The notes beneath the pieces are model-generated. The model did not search any database and was not told the origin of the DNA. It saw nothing but the letters and a program-made list of their open reading frames with translations. Made by a program: the position numbers and the translations under genes. This document shows positions 1-10,482 of a stretch of 33,295 bases of DNA, piece after piece (the first letter of the stretch is position 1; the number at the start of each line of letters is the position of its first letter). Source of the DNA: an uncultured Faecalibacterium sp. (GTDB lineage Bacteria > Bacillota > Clostridia > Oscillospirales > Ruminococcaceae); contig CAKSZU010000017.1 in the NCBI GenBank assembly GCA_934526125.1, forward strand, positions 1-33,295, in the 5' to 3' direction.

Positions 1-758
1 TGCTGCCAAGCATCACTGCCATTTCCAAGGCCGGCGACAACCAGCTGAAGCGTGTGGCACTGTCCATGGATGTCCGGGGCTGCCGCTCCAGCGAGCAGAT
101 CGAGCAGGCGCTGGACCAGCTGGATCAGCAGGGGATCACCTATGAGATCTTATTCATCGATGCGCCGGATGATGTCCTGATGCGCCGTTACAGCGAGACC
201 CGCCGCCGCCACCCGATCAGCATTGCGGAGGGGATCTCCACCCGGGAAGCCTTTGCCAAGGAGCGTCAGATCCTGCAGCCATTCCGGGAGCGCGCGGATT
301 ATATCATGAACACCGAACTGCTGTCCACGGCGCAGAACAAGGAGCGGATCTGCGATCTGTTTGCGCCGGGCGGCGGGGCCAAGGGTGCCATGCGCCTGAC
401 GGTGATGTCCTTCGGGTTCAAGTTCGGCATTCCGGAGGATGCTGACCTTGTGCTGGATGTCCGCTGTCTGCCGAACCCTTTCTATGTGCCGGAACTCAAA
501 CATAAAACGGGGCTGGATCAGGAAGTGGTGGATTTTGTGATGGAACACCCGGAGGCGCAGGAACTGCTGCGCCGGTATGAGAATTTTCTGGAGTATGCGC
601 TCCCGCTCTATGTCAAAGAGGGCAAGAGCCAGCTGACCATCGCGGTGGGCTGTACCGGCGGCAAGCACCGCTCCATCACCTTCGCACGGAAGATCGGCGA
701 ATACTGTCAACAACTGGGCTATCAGGCCGGGGTCCAGCACCGCGATGCGGCGCGCTGA
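1..758 (+). CDS. rapZ: RapZ (YvcJ-type) RNase adapter/nucleotide-binding protein, 5' truncated
   Basis: This is the C-terminal part of a RapZ/YvcJ-family protein; the reading frame is open from base 3, so the gene starts before the window. The N-terminal P-loop is therefore not visible. Seen here: the family stretch with SMDVRG, then LFIDAPDDVLMRRYSETRRRHP, and a C-terminal domain ending in GCTGGKHRS and a final HRD, which are the hallmark motifs of the RapZ C-terminal (sensor/RNA-binding) domain. In E. coli RapZ steers RNase E to GlmZ and controls GlmS; in Bacillota YvcJ is a GTP/ATP-binding protein of less certain role, linked to competence and cell envelope. It is followed after 41 bp by whiA, the usual partner, but the normally intervening yvcK is absent. 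Probably the same operon as whiA and dnaE. Confidence 0.93.
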   Translation, partial: LPSITAISKAGDNQLKRVALSMDVRGCRSSEQIEQALDQLDQQGITYEILFIDAPDDVLMRRYSETRRRHPISIAEGISTREAFAKERQILQPFRERADYIMNTELLSTAQNKERICDLFAPGGGAKGAMRLTVMSFGFKFGIPEDADLVLDVRCLPNPFYVPELKHKTGLDQEVVDFVMEHPEAQELLRRYENFLEYALPLYVKEGKSQLTIAVGCTGGKHRSITFARKIGEYCQQLGYQAGVQHRDAAR

Positions 759-799
759 CCCGGCCGGAGCCGTTTGAAACAAAGAGAAATGAGAAGAAC

Positions 800-1744
800 A
801 TGAGTTTTGCATCCCGAGCACGGGAAGAGATCGCGCAGCACAGTCTGCAGCTGCAGAAGGATTGCTGCGTCCGGGCGGCGGCGTACGGGATTGCCTGCTT
901 TGCCAAATATTTTGATGCCAGAGGTCTGGTACTGCAGACGGAACAGGAGCTGACTGCCCGCGTGGCAGAGCAGCTGTTTGCCCGGTGCGGCGTACAGGGA
1001 ACGATTTTGGAAAAAGTACGTCCCAGCGGGACGGTCTACGAGTTCGGTATCCGGGAACCGGAACAGGTCCGGCGGATGCACGAGCTGTTCGGGACCACCG
1101 GAACGGAGACCAGCCTGCAGATCGACCCGGGTATGATCCGGTGCCAGACCTGTGTCAGTGCTTACATCAGCACTGCATTTTTGTGCAGCGGCACCGTGAC
1201 CGATCCGCAGAAGGAGTACAATCTGGAATTCCTGACCGGGCGTACCAATCTCGCCCGGGATTTTGAAGCCCTTCTGGCCGAGCATGAATTTGCGCCCCAC
1301 CGCACCCGCCGCAACGGCGTAAATCTGATTTACGTCAAGAGCAGTGCGAACGTGGAGCGCATCCTTGCGTTTATGGGTGCCGCCGAAGCTTCGGCGCAGA
1401 TCAATGCGCAGAAGGCGGTCAAGCAGCTGCGCAACCAGATCAACCGCCACACCAACTGCGACACCGCCAACCTGGGAAAGACCGCCCGGGCCAACGCCCA
1501 GACGACCAAAGCGATCCGCTTTCTGCAGGAACAGAACGCGCTGGAGACCCTGCCGGAACTGCTGCAGCAGACCGCGGCAATGCGTCTGGAATACCCGGAC
1601 CTGTCCCTGACGGCACTTTGCAGCTGCTTTGATCCCCCGGTCAGCAAGTCCGGGCTTTCGCACCGGCTGAAAAAACTGGAGGCACTGGCCGAGGATCTGC
1701 GCCAGCGCATGGAAAAACAGGAAGCAAAGGAGGAAACAAAATGA
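800..1744 (+). CDS. whiA: WhiA family DNA-binding protein
   Basis: A 314-residue protein matching WhiA (DUF199), which combines a degenerate LAGLIDADG homing-endonuclease fold with a C-terminal helix-turn-helix. The N-terminal region begins MSFASRAREEIA and the middle carries the characteristic KSSANVERILAFMGA and NRHTNCDTANLGKT segments; the HTH near residues 265-300 contains PPVSKSGLSHRLKKLE, the best conserved part of the family. In actinomycetes WhiA controls sporulation septation; in Bacillus it affects cell division and chromosome segregation. The ATG has only a weak AGAAG-type ribosome site. The stop codon overlaps the dnaE start (ATGA), indicating translational coupling. Confidence 0.95.
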   Translation: MSFASRAREEIAQHSLQLQKDCCVRAAAYGIACFAKYFDARGLVLQTEQELTARVAEQLFARCGVQGTILEKVRPSGTVYEFGIREPEQVRRMHELFGTTGTETSLQIDPGMIRCQTCVSAYISTAFLCSGTVTDPQKEYNLEFLTGRTNLARDFEALLAEHEFAPHRTRRNGVNLIYVKSSANVERILAFMGAAEASAQINAQKAVKQLRNQINRHTNCDTANLGKTARANAQTTKAIRFLQEQNALETLPELLQQTAAMRLEYPDLSLTALCSCFDPPVSKSGLSHRLKKLEALAEDLRQRMEKQEAKEETK

Positions 1745-4700
1745 CCGCACCCAGTGAAGGCAACAAGCAGGGAAGAGATTTTGTCCACCTCCATATCCAT
1801 ACCGAATACAGTCTGCTGGACGGTGCCTGCCGCATCGACCAGCTGATGGACCGTGTGAAGGAGTGCGGCCAGACGGCCATTGCCTGCACCGACCACGGCG
1901 TCATGTACGGCTGTGTGCAGTTCTATAAGGCTGCAAAAAAAGCGGGCATCAAGCCCATCATCGGCTGCGAGGTCTATGTGGCGACCCGTACCCGGTTCGA
2001 CAAGGTCAACAAGATCGACAGCAACAACCACCTGATCCTGCTGTGCAAGAACGAGACCGGTTATAAGAACCTGATCAAAATGGTCTCGGCTGCGTTTACG
2101 GAGGGCTTTTACTCCAAGCCCCGTGTGGACAAGCAGTTATTGGAGCAATACCACGAGGGACTGATCTGCCTTTCGGCCTGCCTTGCAGGCGAGATCCCCC
2201 AGGCGATCCTCTCCGGCGATTACGAGCGGGCCAGGGCGTCCGCCCTGTGGTACCGGGATCTGTTCGGTGAGGGCAATTACTATATCGAGCTGCAGGATCA
2301 CGGACTGGAAGAGGACAACATCGTCCTCCCGCAGCTGATCAAGCTGGCCCGGGAGACCGGCATCCCCATGGCGGCCACCAACGACTCCCACTATCTGCGG
2401 AAAGAGGATGCAAAGATGCAGGAGATCCTGCTCTGCATCCAGACCGGAAAGACCATTCAGGATGCGGACCGGATGGAGTTCCAGACGGACGAGTTCTATG
2501 TCAAGACGACGGACGAAATGTACGATCTGTTTGCCATGGTCCCGGAAGCCTGCTCCAATACGCAGATCATTGCCGACCAGTGTAATTTTGATTTTGAGTT
2601 CGGCCATACGAAGATCCCTTATTATAAGGCCCCCGGCGGGATGGACAATCAGGAGTTCTTTGAAAAGCTCTGCTGGGAGGGTCTGGAACGCCGGTATGGT
2701 CCCGATGTGCCCCAGTCCAATAAGGACCGCCTGACCTATGAGATCGGCGTGGTCAAGACGATGGGATACACCAACTATTATCTCATCGTCTGGGATTATA
2801 TCAACTATGCAAAGAGTCAGGGCATCCCGGTGGGGCCCGGCCGTGGTTCCGGTGCGGGCAGCATCGCAGCGTACAGCGTCGGCATCACGGACATCGACCC
2901 CATCCGGTATAACCTGATCTTTGAACGCTTCCTGAACCCGGAGCGCGTCAGCATGCCCGATTTTGACGTGGACTTCTGCTACGAGCGCCGCCAGGAAGTC
3001 ATCGATTACGTCAACCGGAAATACGGTGCGGATCACGTGGCCCAGATCGTTACCTTCGGCACCATGGCGGCCCGCAATGCCATCCGGGATGTGGGCCGTG
3101 TGATGGGGCTGCCCTACCAGAGCGTGGACATTGTGGCAAAGCAGGTTCCCATGGAACTGAAAATGACCCTGAAACGGGCGCTGGAAGTTTCGCCGGAGCT
3201 GAAGCGGATGTACGATACCGATCCGCAGGTGAAGGAACTGATCGATACGGCCGCCAAAGTGGAGGGCATGCCGCGGCATGCTTCCACCCATGCGGCAGGC
3301 GTTGTCATTACGCCGGAACCGACGGATTATTACCTGCCCCTTGCCACCAACGACGGTCTGCCCGTGACCCAGTTCAACATGACCGAGATCGAAGAACTCG
3401 GTTTGCTGAAGATGGACTTTCTGGGTCTGCGGACCCTGACGGTGATCCGGGATGCAGAGACCGCGATCCAGAAAAGAGATCCGGATTTCTCCATCGCAAA
3501 GCTGGATTATGACGATCCGGAAACCTATAAGATGCTGGGGCAGGGCGATACCGAGGGCGTGTTCCAGCTGGAATCTTCCGGCATGAAGCAGGTCCTTGTG
3601 GGACTGCAGCCGCAGAATCTGGAAGATGTTATCGCTCTGATCAGTCTCTACCGCCCCGGCCCCATGGACTCCATCCCGACCTACCTGCGCAACCGCCACG
3701 AGCCGGACAAGATCAGCTACAAGACCCCGCAGCTGGCCCACATTCTGGATGTGACCAATGGCTGCATCGTCTATCAGGAACAGGTCATGCAGATCTTCCG
3801 GGAGCTGGCGGGCTTTTCCTTCGGGCAGGCGGATAACGTCCGCCGTGCCATGAGCAAGAAAAAGCATGCTGTCATGGAGGCGGAGCGGGAGCATTTTGTC
3901 CATGGATGCACGGAGCCGGGCCACGAGTGCCCGGGCTGTGTGGCCAACGGCATCTCGGAGAAAGTCGCCAACGAGATCTACGACGAAATGTCCAGCTTCG
4001 CGTCCTATGCTTTCAACAAGAGTCATGCAGCCTGCTACGCCTACGTTGCATTTCAGACTGCCTATCTCAAGTGCCACTATTCCAGCGAGTTCATGGCGGC
4101 ACTGCTGACCAGTGTGCTGGATAATACCGACAAGGTCATCGAGTACTCGGGCGAATGCGCCCGGCGGGGCATCCGGGTCCTGCCGCCGGATATCAATGTC
4201 TCTGGCGGCGGCTTCACGGCAGACTCCAAAGGCCAGATCCGCTTTGGTCTGAACGCGGTCAAGAATGTAGGCCGCAATCTGATCGAGCGCGTCGTGGAGG
4301 AACGGCAGGGGAGACCCTACACAAGCCTCTACGATTTCTGCAAGCGGATGTACGGCAACGAACTGAACCGCCGGGCGGTGGAGTGCCTCATCAAGGCCGG
4401 TGCCTTCGACCACATGGGAAGCAACCGCCACAGCCTGGTCGAGGCAACGGAGGGCATCCTGAAAAGCGTGGAGAGCGATGCACGGCGGAATCTGGACGGT
4501 CAGCTGGATCTGTTCTCGGTCATGAACGGTTCAGCCGAAGAACCGGCACCGGACAGCTACGAGATCCGGACCCTGCCGGAGTACAGCCACACCGAACTGC
4601 TTCAGCAGGAAAAAGAGGTCAGCGGTCTGTACCTTTCGGGCCACCCGCTGGACGCCTACCGGGAGCAGTCGGCCAAATTTGCCACTCATACCATCAAGGC

Positions 4701-5256
4701 GCTGACGGGGGAAGATGCCCACAGGCTGGACAATGCCCATGTCCGAATTGTCTGCACGATCGTCAAGAGCAAGATGATGACGACCAAATCCAACACCATG
4801 ATGGCGTTTACCAGCGTGGAAGACCTGACCGGCACCATGGAAGTGATCGTGTTTCCCCGTGTGCTGGAAACTTTCCGGGATGCACTGAAGGACAATGCCG
4901 TTGTGGTCATCGAAGGGCGGCTCTCTGTCCGTGAGGACGAAGCCCCCCGGTTGATGGCCGAAAGTATCTCGCCCATCGAAGGATATGTCCCGGGCCGTCC
5001 GCAGGCCAACCGGCCGAATCTGATGCGGGATGCGGCCCAGAGACTTTACGTCCGGCTGCCCTCCCGCACCTGCCCGGAGTATGCAAAAGTAATCAATCTT
5101 CTGGAGATTTTTGACGGAGATATGCCGGTGATCTTTTATCTGGAGGATACCCGCCAGAAGCTTGCCGCACCCCGCAGACTGTACACCTCGGGGCATCCGC
5201 TCTTCTTTGAGGAGCTGCGCCGGATCGTCGGGGAAAAGAACGTTGCAACAAAATAA
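1741..5256 (+). CDS. dnaE: DNA polymerase III alpha subunit, DnaE type
   Basis: 1171 residues, normal length for bacterial DnaE, with domains in the usual order: PHP domain (HLHIHTEYSLLDGA from about residue 16), the Pol III palm with catalytic Asp407 and Asp409 in PDFDVDF and Asp559 in KMDFLGLRTL, the fingers (QEQVM, FNKSHAACYAY), a helix-hairpin-helix region, and a C-terminal OB fold (about 1000-1080). It synthesises DNA at the replication fork; many Bacillota also carry PolC, so DnaE may act in lagging-strand initiation. The start is preceded by a strong AGGAGGAAAC site lying inside whiA. A Cys/His-rich insert (C723, H728, C730, C733) sits in the fingers region just before the conserved NGI segment and could bind a metal. 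Downstream is a 239-bp gap before pfkA. Confidence 0.97.
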   Translation: MTAPSEGNKQGRDFVHLHIHTEYSLLDGACRIDQLMDRVKECGQTAIACTDHGVMYGCVQFYKAAKKAGIKPIIGCEVYVATRTRFDKVNKIDSNNHLILLCKNETGYKNLIKMVSAAFTEGFYSKPRVDKQLLEQYHEGLICLSACLAGEIPQAILSGDYERARASALWYRDLFGEGNYYIELQDHGLEEDNIVLPQLIKLARETGIPMAATNDSHYLRKEDAKMQEILLCIQTGKTIQDADRMEFQTDEFYVKTTDEMYDLFAMVPEACSNTQIIADQCNFDFEFGHTKIPYYKAPGGMDNQEFFEKLCWEGLERRYGPDVPQSNKDRLTYEIGVVKTMGYTNYYLIVWDYINYAKSQGIPVGPGRGSGAGSIAAYSVGITDIDPIRYNLIFERFLNPERVSMPDFDVDFCYERRQEVIDYVNRKYGADHVAQIVTFGTMAARNAIRDVGRVMGLPYQSVDIVAKQVPMELKMTLKRALEVSPELKRMYDTDPQVKELIDTAAKVEGMPRHASTHAAGVVITPEPTDYYLPLATNDGLPVTQFNMTEIEELGLLKMDFLGLRTLTVIRDAETAIQKRDPDFSIAKLDYDDPETYKMLGQGDTEGVFQLESSGMKQVLVGLQPQNLEDVIALISLYRPGPMDSIPTYLRNRHEPDKISYKTPQLAHILDVTNGCIVYQEQVMQIFRELAGFSFGQADNVRRAMSKKKHAVMEAEREHFVHGCTEPGHECPGCVANGISEKVANEIYDEMSSFASYAFNKSHAACYAYVAFQTAYLKCHYSSEFMAALLTSVLDNTDKVIEYSGECARRGIRVLPPDINVSGGGFTADSKGQIRFGLNAVKNVGRNLIERVVEERQGRPYTSLYDFCKRMYGNELNRRAVECLIKAGAFDHMGSNRHSLVEATEGILKSVESDARRNLDGQLDLFSVMNGSAEEPAPDSYEIRTLPEYSHTELLQQEKEVSGLYLSGHPLDAYREQSAKFATHTIKALTGEDAHRLDNAHVRIVCTIVKSKMMTTKSNTMMAFTSVEDLTGTMEVIVFPRVLETFRDALKDNAVVVIEGRLSVREDEAPRLMAESISPIEGYVPGRPQANRPNLMRDAAQRLYVRLPSRTCPEYAKVINLLEIFDGDMPVIFYLEDTRQKLAAPRRLYTSGHPLFFEELRRIVGEKNVATK

Positions 5257-5359
5257 CATCCTCCTGCACGAATCGACCTGGGAGAAAGAAAGCAAAATGC
5301 GGCGCAGGATCGCATGAATCCAGACTTGAATAAAATTTTAACAGTGTCTCAAAAAGGTA

Positions 5360-5388
5360 TTGGATTCAAGCGGGATCTGTGCTATAAT
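5360..5388 (+). promoter_or_regulatory. Sigma-A promoter of pfkA
   Basis: The sequence shows a -35 TTGGAT (5360-5365), a 17-bp spacer and a perfect -10 TATAAT (5383-5388) with an extended TGC immediately before it. The predicted leader before the pfkA start is about 100 nt. A 7-bp inverted repeat (CTTGAAT at 5325-5331, ATTCAAG at 5364-5370) overlaps the -35 and could be an operator; that is speculative. No clear terminator for dnaE is visible between 5257 and 5359. Confidence 0.8.
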
Positions 5389-5495
5389 TACTAAAGGTAA
5401 GTTGCAAATCTGAGCAAGGTGATGGAGCCGTGCATCGCGCGAAGGCGGCAGGGACTCCATTGGTGAATGAAGAAACAATTGGAGGGAATCTCTCT

Positions 5496-6470
5496 ATGGA
5501 AAAGCAAATCAAAACGATCGGTGTGCTGACCAGCGGCGGTGATGCTCCCGGCATGAATGCCGCAGTGCGTGCGGTGGTCCGTACCGGCCTGCACAAGGGC
5601 TTCCGGATGATCGGCATCCAGCGCGGCTACAACGGTCTGCTGAACGGCGAGTGCTTCGAAATGAACCTGCGCAGCGTTTCCAACATTATTTCTGCCGGCG
5701 GTACGATCCTGTATACGGCCCGTTGCCTGGAGTTCAAGACCAAGGAAGGTCAGGACAAGGGCGCTGCAAAGTGCCGTGAACTCGGCATCGATGCTCTGGT
5801 GGTCATCGGCGGCGACGGTTCCTACCGCGGCGCCCGTGAGCTGGCACACCGCGGCATCCCGATGATCGGCCTGCCCGGCACCATCGATAACGATATTGCC
5901 TGCACCGATTACACCATCGGTTACGATACCGCAATGAACACGGCGCTTGAGATGATCGATAAGCTGCGCGATACCACCCAGAGCCATGACCGTTGCAGTG
6001 TGGTCGAGGTCATGGGCCGCAACGCGGGTTACATTGCTCTGAACGTTGCCATCGCTTCCGGCGCTATGGCAGTCCTGCTGCCGGAGAAGGAATTCGACAT
6101 GCAGCATGATATTCTGGATAAGATCGCTGAGACCCAGCGCACCGGCAAGCGTCACTTCATCGTGATCGTTGCCGAGGGCATCGGCCACTCTCAGGAGATC
6201 GCCAACGAGATCCAGGCCCGTACCGGCATCGATACCCGTGCAACGATCCTGGGCCATGTGCAGCGCGGCGGTTCTCCTACCCTGCGTGACCGTGTGAACG
6301 CTTCCGCAATGGGCTATCACGCTGTCTGCCTGCTGGAGCAGGGCAAGTATAACCGCATCGTCGGTATGAAGGGTGAGCATCTGGTGGACTATCCGGTGGA
6401 CGAAGCACTTGAGATGACCAAGACGCTGGACCCGGTCCTGATCGATGTGTGCAACACGATCAGCATCTGA
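5496..6470 (+). CDS. pfkA: ATP-dependent 6-phosphofructokinase
   Basis: 324 residues, typical of bacterial PfkA, catalysing ATP-dependent phosphorylation of fructose 6-phosphate in glycolysis. Visible motifs: GGDAPGMN near the N-terminus, the nucleotide loop GGDGS (105-109), and the catalytic PGTIDND (127-133, Asp131 as base). Gly in the second-last position of GGDGS and PGTID rather than PKTID mark the ATP-using rather than the pyrophosphate-using type. The start at 5496 is chosen because a GGAGGG ribosome site lies 9 bp upstream and the protein then begins MEKQIKTIGVLTSGG as in the family; an in-frame upstream ATG at 5430 lacks such a site. It is a single-gene unit with its own promoter and terminator. 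Confidence 0.97.
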   Translation: MEKQIKTIGVLTSGGDAPGMNAAVRAVVRTGLHKGFRMIGIQRGYNGLLNGECFEMNLRSVSNIISAGGTILYTARCLEFKTKEGQDKGAAKCRELGIDALVVIGGDGSYRGARELAHRGIPMIGLPGTIDNDIACTDYTIGYDTAMNTALEMIDKLRDTTQSHDRCSVVEVMGRNAGYIALNVAIASGAMAVLLPEKEFDMQHDILDKIAETQRTGKRHFIVIVAEGIGHSQEIANEIQARTGIDTRATILGHVQRGGSPTLRDRVNASAMGYHAVCLLEQGKYNRIVGMKGEHLVDYPVDEALEMTKTLDPVLIDVCNTISI

Positions 6471-6498
6471 TTCCAAAAACACAAAACCAAAGATTTTT

Positions 6499-6546
6499 CA
6501 GGAGCTGTCTCCGGAGCGTCCGGAGGCGGCTCCTGCTTTTTGTTTC
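6499..6546 (+). terminator. Intrinsic terminator after pfkA
   Basis: A stem-loop formed by AGGAGC with GCTCCT and, after a 3-nt internal loop, CTCCGG with CCGGAG, followed by a T-rich run (CTTTTTGTTT). It lies about 30 bp after the pfkA stop, the expected place for a rho-independent terminator. Confidence 0.85.
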
Positions 6547-8780
<2,234 letters not shown>

Positions 8781-8817
8781 GCCTGCGGCTTCTTCCGCAG
8801 ACGTTTCATAAGCGGCA

Positions 8818-8857
8818 GCACCCGCACAGCAACAAAACGCTGTGCGGGTGCTTTTTT
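8818..8857 (+). terminator. Intrinsic terminator after ligA
   Basis: A perfect 13-bp stem, GCACCCGCACAGC with GCTGTGCGGGTGC, an 8-nt A-rich loop and a following run of six T. It insulates ligA from the sporulation operon. Confidence 0.95.
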
Positions 8858-8868
8858 GTGTGCCGTCC

Positions 8869-8897
8869 GTTCTATCCGTTCGGCAGGCGCATACAGT
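8869..8897 (+). promoter_or_regulatory. Candidate sigma-E promoter of the spoIIIA operon
   Basis: Between the ligA terminator and spoIIIAA lies CATACAGT (8890-8897), which agrees with the mother-cell sigma-E -10 consensus (CATACAnT) at every specified base. Exactly 14 bp upstream is GTTCTAT (8869-8875), a partial match to the sigma-E -35 element (about 5 of 7 to GTCATAT; the ATA core is imperfect). In Bacillus subtilis spoIIIA is transcribed by sigma-E, so sequence and context agree. No sigma-A-like promoter is seen in this 71-bp gap. The transcript would start about 25 bp before the AAGGAG ribosome site. Confidence 0.6.
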
Positions 8898-8928
8898 GAT
8901 GACAGGAGACACGGAAGGAGAATGAAAG

Positions 8929-9819
8929 ATGGATGCGTATTATCAGGTGGTACAGGCCCTGCCCAGCTGGGCGGCCCGCCCGCTGCAGCGGCTGCCGACA
9001 GCTCTGGCCGGGACCGTTCACGAGATCCGGCTCCGGGTGGGATGTGCGCCGGTGTTCACGGTACAGGGTGCGCCCTGCCGCCCGGCGCAGCTGACACCGG
9101 AGCTTTCCGCTCTGGAAGAGCTGCGGCTGACCCCGATGCAGATGGAAGAGATCTTTTTTGCGCTCTGCGGCGGATCGGTCCATGCACATCAGGCGGAAAT
9201 CGCGCAGGGGTATCTCAGCTTTGCGGATGGCTGCCGGGCCGGTCTGGCAGGCCGCTTCTGGCAAAACCCGGCGGAGGGGATCGTTCTGCAGGAGCTAACC
9301 TCCCTCAACCTGCGGATCGCACGGCGGAAGGACCTTCCGCTTCCGCCGGAACTGAAGGAGGCTCTCCGGGGACACTTTACCGGAATTCTGCTGGCAGGGG
9401 AACCGGACAGCGGAAAAACCACCCTTCTGCGCAGCATTGCCGGGGAACTGCTTCGTCAGAACCGGCTCGTCTCAGTGATCGATGAACGGAGAGAAATCTT
9501 TGCGGATGCTTCCGGCGGGGAAGCGCTGGATGTGATCTCCGGACTTCCGAAGGGACAGGCCGTTCAGATGGCGCTGCGGACCCTCTCGCCGCAGGTGATC
9601 CTTCTGGACGAGCTGGGCGGGATGGAAGAGGTGACCGCATTGGAACAGGGACTGTTCAGCGGAGTGGATTTTATCGCTACGCTCCACGCAGCATCCCCGG
9701 AGGAGGCCACGGTCCGCCCGCAGGTCTGCTATCTGATGGAGCGCGGCGCGGTCCGGACGCTGGTCTGGCTGGCCGGAAGAAACGATCCGGGCCGGGTGCG
9801 GGAGGTGCGCTTTTTATGA
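8929..9819 (+). CDS. spoIIIAA: Stage III sporulation protein AA (ATPase)
   Basis: 296 residues, related to type II/IV secretion ATPases. Walker A is GEPDSGKTT (157-165) and Walker B is VILLDELGG (223-231). In spore formers it is the mother-cell ATPase of the SpoIIIA-SpoIIQ feeding-tube channel joining mother cell and forespore after engulfment. The ATG follows a good AAGGAG at 8 bp. It is the first gene of the eight-gene spoIIIA operon, under a sigma-E-like promoter, and its stop overlaps the start of spoIIIAB by 4 bp. Confidence 0.93.
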   Translation: MDAYYQVVQALPSWAARPLQRLPTALAGTVHEIRLRVGCAPVFTVQGAPCRPAQLTPELSALEELRLTPMQMEEIFFALCGGSVHAHQAEIAQGYLSFADGCRAGLAGRFWQNPAEGIVLQELTSLNLRIARRKDLPLPPELKEALRGHFTGILLAGEPDSGKTTLLRSIAGELLRQNRLVSVIDERREIFADASGGEALDVISGLPKGQAVQMALRTLSPQVILLDELGGMEEVTALEQGLFSGVDFIATLHAASPEEATVRPQVCYLMERGAVRTLVWLAGRNDPGRVREVRFL

Positions 9820-10274
9820 GCCCGCTGCGGTGGCTGAGCATGCTGTGTCTGGTCCTCTGCGGGTGGTGTGCCGGAGACAGCGTCACGGCCCGGATACAGG
9901 TGCATCTGGATACTTTGCGGCAGACGATCGCTTTGCTGGAACTGCTCCGGCAGGAGATCGGCTTCCGGCAGAGCGATCTGGAAACCCTGCGGAAAAAGCT
10001 GATCGCCGCCGGAAAGATCCCGGCAGATACCGAACGGTTCCAGACCATGATGCCTTTTGTGGAACTGACGCAGGAAGAAAAGCTCTGCTTTTCGGAGTGC
10101 TTTTCCGGTCTCGGACATACCGAGGCCGAGATGGAATGCCGGCGGCTGGAACTGTATCTGGACCGGTTCCGGCACTTTCAGGAAGAGAGCCTGGCAAAGG
10201 CGAAGATCCAGAAGGAACTTTCCCACAAACTGGGGCTTGCTGCGGGAGCCGCGGCGGCCATTCTTCTGGGATAA
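9816..10274 (+). CDS. spoIIIAB: Stage III sporulation protein AB
   Basis: 152 residues with a hydrophobic N-terminal segment (about 5-20), a helical, charged middle and a second hydrophobic segment at the extreme C-terminus (about 139-151). This matches SpoIIIAB, which resembles the GspF-type platform proteins of secretion systems and is slightly longer (about 170 residues) in Bacillus. Assignment rests on the TLRQTIALLELLRQEIGF region, the two terminal membrane segments and its position between spoIIIAA and spoIIIAC. The start codon overlaps the spoIIIAA stop. Confidence 0.85.
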   Translation: MSPLRWLSMLCLVLCGWCAGDSVTARIQVHLDTLRQTIALLELLRQEIGFRQSDLETLRKKLIAAGKIPADTERFQTMMPFVELTQEEKLCFSECFSGLGHTEAEMECRRLELYLDRFRHFQEESLAKAKIQKELSHKLGLAAGAAAAILLG

Positions 10275-10287
10275 GCAGGAGTTGACC

Positions 10288-10482
10288 ATGGAGATCGATC
10301 TTATCTTCAAAATTGCAGCCATCGGGATCATCGTTGCGGTGCTGAACCAGCTTCTGATCCGCTCCGGGCGGGAGGATCAAGCCATGATGACCACACTGGC
10401 CGGTCTGGTCGTGGTATTGTCCATTCTGGTCCGGCAGATCAGCGCCCTGTTCGTGACCATCAAATCCCTGTTCGCATTATGA
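10288..10482 (+). CDS. spoIIIAC: Stage III sporulation protein AC
   Basis: A 64-residue, almost wholly hydrophobic protein with two membrane segments, the same size as SpoIIIAC of Bacillus (about 68). Recognisable segments are DLIFKIAAIGIIVAVLNQLL and the SGREDQAMMTTLAGLVVVL that follows. The start at 10288 is used because CAGGAG lies 6 bp upstream; an in-frame ATG at 10237 falls inside spoIIIAB and has no ribosome site. Its stop overlaps the start of spoIIIAD (ATGA). Thought to be a membrane component of the SpoIIIA channel base. Confidence 0.92.
   Translation: MEIDLIFKIAAIGIIVAVLNQLLIRSGREDQAMMTTLAGLVVVLSILVRQISALFVTIKSLFAL

Noticed and set aside
2137..4431. A 764-codon open frame on the - strand opposite dnaE
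   Set aside because: It is the antisense shadow of a long GC-rich gene, has no recognisable domain or ribosome site, and dnaE is certain on the other strand.
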